A stretch of DNA of 64,000 bases, from NCBI RefSeq assembly GCF_004786095.1, contig NZ_RHPJ01000001.1, positions 992,001-1,056,000 on the forward strand, read 5' to 3'. Position 1 is the first letter of the stretch. Every line of letters begins with the position of its first letter. The stretch is from Serinibacter arcticus (GTDB taxonomy: Bacteria; Actinomycetota; Actinomycetes; Actinomycetales; Beutenbergiaceae). Of the stretch, positions 59,766 through 64,000 are shown one piece after another. A program made the position numbers and the translations under genes. The notes beneath the pieces were generated by a model. The model searched no databases. It was not told where the DNA came from and worked only from the letters and a program-made list of their open reading frames with translations.

Positions 59766-61913
59766 GTGTCACTCTCATCCAAGGCAATCCGTCGTAGCGT
59801 TGCCGCGCTCGGCGTGGCGGCCATCGCACTGCCCCTGGCATGCGCCTCGGCAACCGCCGCACCGGTGGTCCCGCCGGCCGTGGCCGCGAACGCCGCCATC
59901 GACGTCAACACCGACGCCCCGCGCACGATCATCACCACCGACCCCGAGCTCGATGACCTCAACTCGATGCTCCGGGTCCTGCTCTACAGCAACGAGATCG
60001 ACATCGTCGGCCTGGTCTACTCCGCCAGCCAGCACCACTGGATGGGCGACCCGGCCACCGGCCTGGCTCCCAAGCGCTGGCCCGAGATCAGCCCCGACAC
60101 GATCTACCACATCGACCAGGCCATCAACGCCTACGAGAAGGTCCAGAGCAACCTCCGCGTCCACGACGCGCGCTACCCCACCGCCGAGTCGCTGCGCGAC
60201 ATGACGTACTGGGGCAACGTCAAGAACATCGGCGAGATGGCCGAGGACACCGACGGCTCGAACTTCATCAAGGAGATCCTGCTCGACGACGAGCCCGGCC
60301 AGGTCTTCCTCCAGGCCTGGGGCGGACCCAACACCATCGCCCGGGCCCTGAAGTCCATCGAGGACGAGTACAAGGGCACCCCGCAGTGGGACGCCATCTA
60401 CGACAAGATCGTGGCCAAGACGGTCATCACGAGCTGGGGCCAGCAGGACACCACGTTCCGCGACTACATCAAGCCGAACTGGCCCGACATTCACAACCGT
60501 GAGGTCTCCACCTCGGTCTGGGGCTACGGCTCGCGTGGGGTCGTCCTGCCCGAGCACGCTGTTTACCACACCCCCGAGTGGACCGCGGCGAACGTCTCCA
60601 CGGTCGGCCCCATGGGCGCGGAGTACCGCGTCTGGGGCGACGGCAAGCAGATGGCCGCCGGCTTCGACTCCGAGGACTACTTCGCCCTGTCGGGGTACAC
60701 CGCCGACGAGCTCCGCGCCATGGGCTACGGCGTCTGGACTCCTCCGCAGGCCAAGGGCGGCTGGATCTCCGAGGGCGACTCCTCCAACTTCGCCCTCCTC
60801 ATGGACAACGGCCTGACCAGCTGGGCCCACCCCTCCTGGGGCGGCTGGGGCGGCCGCCAGGCACCGAACGCCTCCGGCGACCCCCTGCAGTGGGCCAACC
60901 GCGGTGTGCGTGACATCGGCCCCGACGGCCAGCCCCGCAACGACTACGCCGCCGCGCGCTGGTTCGAGGACTTCCAGCTCGACTACGCAGCCCGCATGCA
61001 GTGGACCGTCACCGACGACTACGACGACGCCAACCACCAGCCCGACCTCACCGTCACCCAGGGCCTGGACCACACCGTCCGCGCCGGCCAGTCCGTGACG
61101 CTGTCAGGAACGGCCACCGACCCCGACGGTGACGACGTCGCGCTGAAGTGGTGGGACTACGCCGAGGCAGGCAGCTACCCTGGCGCCGCCGTGATCGCCC
61201 CCCAGACCGGCAGCTCGGCCACCCTCGAGGTGCCCGCCGACGCCGTCCCCGGCGAGACGATCCACCTCATCCTCGAGGGGACCGACAACGGCTCACCGGC
61301 GCTGACTCACTACCAGCGCGTCGTCCTGACCGTCGGCGAGCCCTTCACCGACGTCACCTGGGACAACCAGTTCTACAACGAGATCTCCTGGCTCTCGGCC
61401 GCGAACATCTCCACCGGCTGGGACAACGGTGACGGGACCCGCTCCTACCGCCCCCTGGCAAACATCAACCGTGACGCCATGGCCGCCTTCCTCTACCGCG
61501 AGGCCGGATCGCCCACCTACGTCGCACCCCGCGTCTCACCCTTCACCGACGTGAACACCGACAACCAGTTCTACAAGGAGATCTCCTGGCTCTCCACCCA
61601 GGGCATCACCACCGGCTGGGACAACGGTGACGGCACTTACTCCTTCCGCCCCCTGGAGCCCATCGCTCGCGACGCCATGGCCGCCTTCCTCTACCGCGAG
61701 GCGGGTAACCCGGCCTTCGAAGCGCCAGCAGCCTCACCGTTCGAGGACGTCACCCCGGCCACACAGTTCTACAAGGAGATCACCTGGATGCACGGCACAG
61801 GTATCGCCACCGGCTGGGAGGGCAACGACGGCCGGGACTACTACCGCCCGCTCGCCCCCGTCGCCCGTGACGCCATGGCCGCCTTCCTCTACCGCGCCAC
61901 CAACCCCGCCTGA
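59766..61913 (+). CDS. Secreted DUF1593 (nucleoside-hydrolase-like) protein with three SLH repeats
   Basis: 715 residues. A signal peptide (LGVAAIALPLACASATAAPV) is followed by a DUF1593 domain (about residues 45-400) that opens with RTIITTDPELDDLNSMLRVLLYSNEIDIVGLVYSAS; the DPELDD cluster corresponds to the Ca2+-binding Asp motif of nucleoside hydrolases. An Ig-like DUF1593 C-terminal domain (about 425-525) comes next, then three S-layer homology repeats (about 526-715; FTDVxxDNQFYxEISWL...RPLxxIxRDAMAAFLYREAG). The SLH repeats should anchor it to a pyruvylated cell-wall polymer. GTG 59766 follows GGAGGG. Glycoside-type hydrolysis is inferred from the fold. Confidence 0.9.
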   Translation: MSLSSKAIRRSVAALGVAAIALPLACASATAAPVVPPAVAANAAIDVNTDAPRTIITTDPELDDLNSMLRVLLYSNEIDIVGLVYSASQHHWMGDPATGLAPKRWPEISPDTIYHIDQAINAYEKVQSNLRVHDARYPTAESLRDMTYWGNVKNIGEMAEDTDGSNFIKEILLDDEPGQVFLQAWGGPNTIARALKSIEDEYKGTPQWDAIYDKIVAKTVITSWGQQDTTFRDYIKPNWPDIHNREVSTSVWGYGSRGVVLPEHAVYHTPEWTAANVSTVGPMGAEYRVWGDGKQMAAGFDSEDYFALSGYTADELRAMGYGVWTPPQAKGGWISEGDSSNFALLMDNGLTSWAHPSWGGWGGRQAPNASGDPLQWANRGVRDIGPDGQPRNDYAAARWFEDFQLDYAARMQWTVTDDYDDANHQPDLTVTQGLDHTVRAGQSVTLSGTATDPDGDDVALKWWDYAEAGSYPGAAVIAPQTGSSATLEVPADAVPGETIHLILEGTDNGSPALTHYQRVVLTVGEPFTDVTWDNQFYNEISWLSAANISTGWDNGDGTRSYRPLANINRDAMAAFLYREAGSPTYVAPRVSPFTDVNTDNQFYKEISWLSTQGITTGWDNGDGTYSFRPLEPIARDAMAAFLYREAGNPAFEAPAASPFEDVTPATQFYKEITWMHGTGIATGWEGNDGRDYYRPLAPVARDAMAAFLYRATNPA

Positions 61914-61937
61914 CCTAGCACCTCCCTCGGCAATGGC

Positions 61938-61973
61938 AGCACGGCACCCCACCACCAGGTGGGGTGCCGTGCT
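61938..61973. terminator. Strong terminator hairpin after the DUF1593-SLH gene
   Basis: AGCACGGCACCCCACC and GGTGGGGTGCCGTGCT form a perfect 16-bp stem with an ACCA loop, 25 bases after the stop. Confidence 0.85.
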
Positions 61974-61993
61974 GCTGACAGAAAGAACTCGCT

Positions 61994-62302
61994 ATGACCA
62001 ACTCAACCGATCCTGTCCTGATCACGAGGTGGCAACAGCAGCCCATCCGCGAGCAGATGCACCAACGATGGATCTACAAGGTCGCCAAGATGTACTACGT
62101 CGACCTCATGACCCAGAGCGAGATCGCGACACGCCTGCACATCACCCCAATCCGGGTTTCAAGGCTCATACAGGAGGGCAACGCGAGGAAGGCCGCCATG
62201 ACCACCGTCACCCCGATCTACCCCGCCAGCGCACCCACGTCAGACCACCGGAGGCGTCCCCACCGCCTGCGCGCCCAACGCCAATCCGTTTCTCACACCT
62301 GA
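61994..62302 (+). pseudogene. Truncated SorC-family sugar regulator
   Basis: The first about 60 residues match the N-terminus of SorC/DeoR-type sugar-binding regulators: RWIYKVAKMYYVDLMTQSEIATRLHITPIRVSRLIQEG, a full helix-turn-helix. The normal continuation into a 250-residue sugar-binding domain is absent; the frame goes into an unrelated 40-residue stretch and stops. A full-length relative would be about 315-330 residues, so this is a remnant, though a 102-residue HTH-only protein could still be made from ATG 61994. It lies right after the DUF1593-SLH gene, which it may once have controlled. Confidence 0.7.
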
Positions 62303-62872
62303 CCCGGCGCCGTCCGCGTACGCCAGTCTTCCCACCTGACCAGCGCGGACCCGATGCAGCAGACACCAGACCTAGGCCGGCGGGCGATAGCCGATGGTCA
62401 TTCGTGCATCACGTGGCTCGGAGGCCCTGGTGCCTCGGCGCTTGATGGGCTGGACCATCCCCACGGGGAGTCGGTTGCGGACGTAGGTTCGGTCCTTGTG
62501 TCTGGAGATGGTCGGTCGGATGTTCGACGGCGTTGGGACAGGGTGGGTCGTCCTTGGTGTGCGCATCAGTGGGTGGAGCGGCACCGCCGCGATGGCGTAT
62601 CGACGCAGCAGTTGACCTGTCGGATGCGCGGAGCCACCTGGTGCCTGGGCGTTCCCGCGCCGATTCCTCGCGGGGGCCGGTGAGAACGACCGGGCAGGGA
62701 GGGGCCGGGCGCGAATGCTGAGGCTGATGCTGGGGCTACAGGGGACCAAGGAGTGAGAAGGCGGGAACACGGCTCCTCAGATGCCTCCTATCCCCGAGCT
62801 CATGACAACCATCGGGGACATCGGGACCTCCACTGATCTCGACCTCCCGCTGAGACGTCGCCCGTGTAACGG
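62303..62872. other. Gene-free region, possible decayed DNA
   Basis: 570 bp between the regulator remnant and the DUF4184 gene. Open frames on both strands exist (for example minus 62372-62770, 132 codons) but none has a recognisable domain, a ribosome-binding site or a convincing codon pattern. Probably degraded remains; I assign nothing. Confidence 0.4.
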
Positions 62873-63649
62873 TCACGAGGGCCTGGGTCTCTCCTTGTCA
62901 GGTCGAGTGACCCACCAGACCAGCGAGAAGGCGACAACGGCGGTTGCGGCCCCGAGGCCGGCGCCGACGGCGGCACTGGCGAGCACATGCTCGACTCCCG
63001 AGGCAAGACCGTCTCGGACCACCACAACGGCAACTGCGCCAAGAATGGCGGCCGCGAGGCCAACAATCGCCGCACGCCGAGTCAGCCGTCGTCCCCCTCT
63101 GCTCGCGGGGAACCACTGCCCACGTCTACGCCACGAATAGACAGCAATCGCAGCCAGGCCAACAGCCGTGCTGAGGTGCTGCAGGAGCCGGGCCCAAGTG
63201 AGGGATCCGGCCGCGTGCTCGTTGAGGAACGCGACGTTCTGGACGACCCATCCCTCGCTGTGGGTGAAGGAGTCCCAGACCACGTGCGTCACCACGCCGA
63301 CGATCAGCGACAGCACCATCCAGCCCCACCACGCTGGGACGCGAGCAGGCCTTCTCGGGGTCGGCCCCGTCAGCGCGATCAGCCACCTGAACGGTCGCAC
63401 GCACGCGGTGATCGCCAGGTAGAGCAGCAGTGCCGTCGGTAGCGAGATCGTCGCCGCATCGGGCCAGTCGTGCGTCGTGGTGGCGTTCATGAACGGCTCC
63501 CACCACGACTGCGCGCTCACCGGTACCTGCAGGCCGCGCAAGAAGTAGGGAACGTCCGGCGCAAGCGCACCCGCGACCAGGGCCGCGGGCACCAGCGGTC
63601 CCCTCAGCAGAGGCAGCACCGCAGCAGGGTGGGCGAACGTCAGGGGCAT
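62873..63649 (-). CDS. DUF4184 family membrane protein
   Basis: 258 residues with about six membrane helices. The start MPLTFAHPAAVLPLLRG, followed by LVAGALAPDVPYFL and later THVVWDSFTHSEGW, is the DUF4184 signature (PF13803), reminiscent of YdjM-type membrane-bound hydrolases in which His and Asp line a metal site. Function unknown. ATG 63649 is the natural start. The partial gene at the right edge ends about 145 bp upstream and runs the same way. Confidence 0.85.
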   Translation of the reverse strand: MPLTFAHPAAVLPLLRGPLVPAALVAGALAPDVPYFLRGLQVPVSAQSWWEPFMNATTTHDWPDAATISLPTALLLYLAITACVRPFRWLIALTGPTPRRPARVPAWWGWMVLSLIVGVVTHVVWDSFTHSEGWVVQNVAFLNEHAAGSLTWARLLQHLSTAVGLAAIAVYSWRRRGQWFPASRGGRRLTRRAAIVGLAAAILGAVAVVVVRDGLASGVEHVLASAAVGAGLGAATAVVAFSLVWWVTRPDKERPRPS

Positions 63650-63794
63650 GCAGACACCTCGAGAAGATGGAGGGGGGCCTCGCAGACCCCAGCGGGAGCC
63701 CTCCGCGACACCCGGGGCCGATTGATGCTAGACCTGCAGGACCGCGCCCGCGCTGCGCGCCGGGGACGAAGCACCGGCCTTGCCGAGCGCAAGA

Positions 63795-64000
63795 TCAGCG
63801 TCCGCGCCGGTAGGCGCTGCCGTCGCACGAGTGCACAGCATCGTCGTCGAACAACAGCTGCAGGTTGTAGGCGGCACAGTCGACGAACGTCCCGATGCTG
63901 ATCCAGGTCCTGGACCGCCGCAGGACACCCTTCGACACTCCGTCCGACCCGATGCCGGCACGGTGGGCGACCCAGGCGATGTCGTCCGCCTCGGAGCTCA
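63795..64000 (-). CDS. 3' end of an unknown gene
   Basis: The minus strand is open from the right edge to TGA at 63795-63797, giving 67 residues with strong GC3 bias: DDIAWVAHRAGIGSDGVS... CAAYNLQLLFDDDAVHSCDG. No start is inside the window. I do not recognise the family; two Cys suggest a secreted or disulfide-bonded protein, but this is weak. Rightward frames in the same stretch look like shadows. Confidence 0.5.
   Translation of the reverse strand, partial: SSEADDIAWVAHRAGIGSDGVSKGVLRRSRTWISIGTFVDCAAYNLQLLFDDDAVHSCDGSAYRRGR

Noticed and set aside
54822-62350. Complete prophage, transposon or conjugative element
   Set aside because: The region is accessory in character but contains no integrase, transposase, relaxase or structural genes, and I found no flanking direct repeats.
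62372-62770. 132-codon minus-strand frame
   Set aside because: No domain, Arg/Pro/Ser-rich, poor start context; treated as part of a decayed region.
63728-63961. 77-codon minus-strand frame at the right edge
   Set aside because: It overlaps the better-supported partial gene in another frame and has a Cys/Thr/Ser-rich composition typical of shadows.

Overview
The window is 64 kb of very GC-rich chromosomal DNA with dense genes, many GTG starts and frequent 4-base ATGA/GTGA overlaps. Several features point to an actinobacterium, most likely a cellulolytic member of the Micrococcales such as a Cellulomonas-like or Promicromonospora-like organism (inference): actinobacterial families (DUF4235, LmeA/DUF2993, M50B-like, PIG-V, MrpA-MnhB fusion, 192-residue bifunctional-type dCTP deaminase), a CebR-type operator before a cellobiose phosphorylase, DtxR/IdeR-type iron boxes, and a LAXTG (class E) sorting signal.

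Layout. 1-6.3 kb: end of an M50B-like membrane protein, a Nudix hydrolase, a PIG-V-like mannosyltransferase, two tiny acidic proteins, a xi-class thiol transferase, and a TetR/MFS drug-efflux pair. 6.3-10.7 kb: tRNA-Gly(CCC), cellobiose phosphorylase with its CebR box, dcd and a coupled unknown gene. 10.7-15.3 kb: two tandem paralogous membrane-anchored beta-propeller proteins and an alpha/beta hydrolase. 15.4-22.3 kb: a complete Mrp Na+/H+ antiporter operon (A-B fusion, C, D, E, F, G) with overlapping genes. 22.4-26.4 kb: DUF4235, an orphan TetR, and an ABC-2 exporter divergent from its probable TetR repressor.

26.4-40.8 kb: the most interesting block. Two divergent operons share a 305-bp control region that holds a perfect 24-bp palindrome. 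Leftward: a Dpp/Opp-type peptide importer (two permeases, fused double ATPase, lipoprotein) with a translationally coupled DUF1684 gene. Rightward: four flavin-dependent luciferase-like monooxygenases, an FMN reductase, an M20 amidohydrolase and a RimK-like ATP-grasp ligase. The logic resembles the Bacillus subtilis yxe/ytm cysteine-adduct salvage operons, but an ATP-grasp ligase is present and no N-acetyltransferase is encoded. I infer uptake, oxidative cleavage and deacylation of a peptide-like, perhaps sulfur-containing, substrate.

40.9-49.6 kb: an iron/heme acquisition locus with heme oxygenase, a surface protein, hmuVUT and a 1257-residue three-HtaA-domain surface heme receptor. Two iron-box-like sites and a 26-bp palindrome sit in its promoters. 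49.7-56.1 kb: YbaK deacylase, a P-loop kinase, a squalene-cyclase-like protein, LmeA-like protein, S9 peptidase and a MerR regulator.

56.4-64 kb looks accessory: a Fic protein with a 61-residue candidate antitoxin, a divergent pair resembling conjugative-element cargo, a secreted DUF1593-SLH protein behind a structured leader, a broken SorC-type regulator, a DUF4184 membrane protein, and the 3' end of an unknown gene. I found no rRNA, CRISPR array, transposase or integrase.
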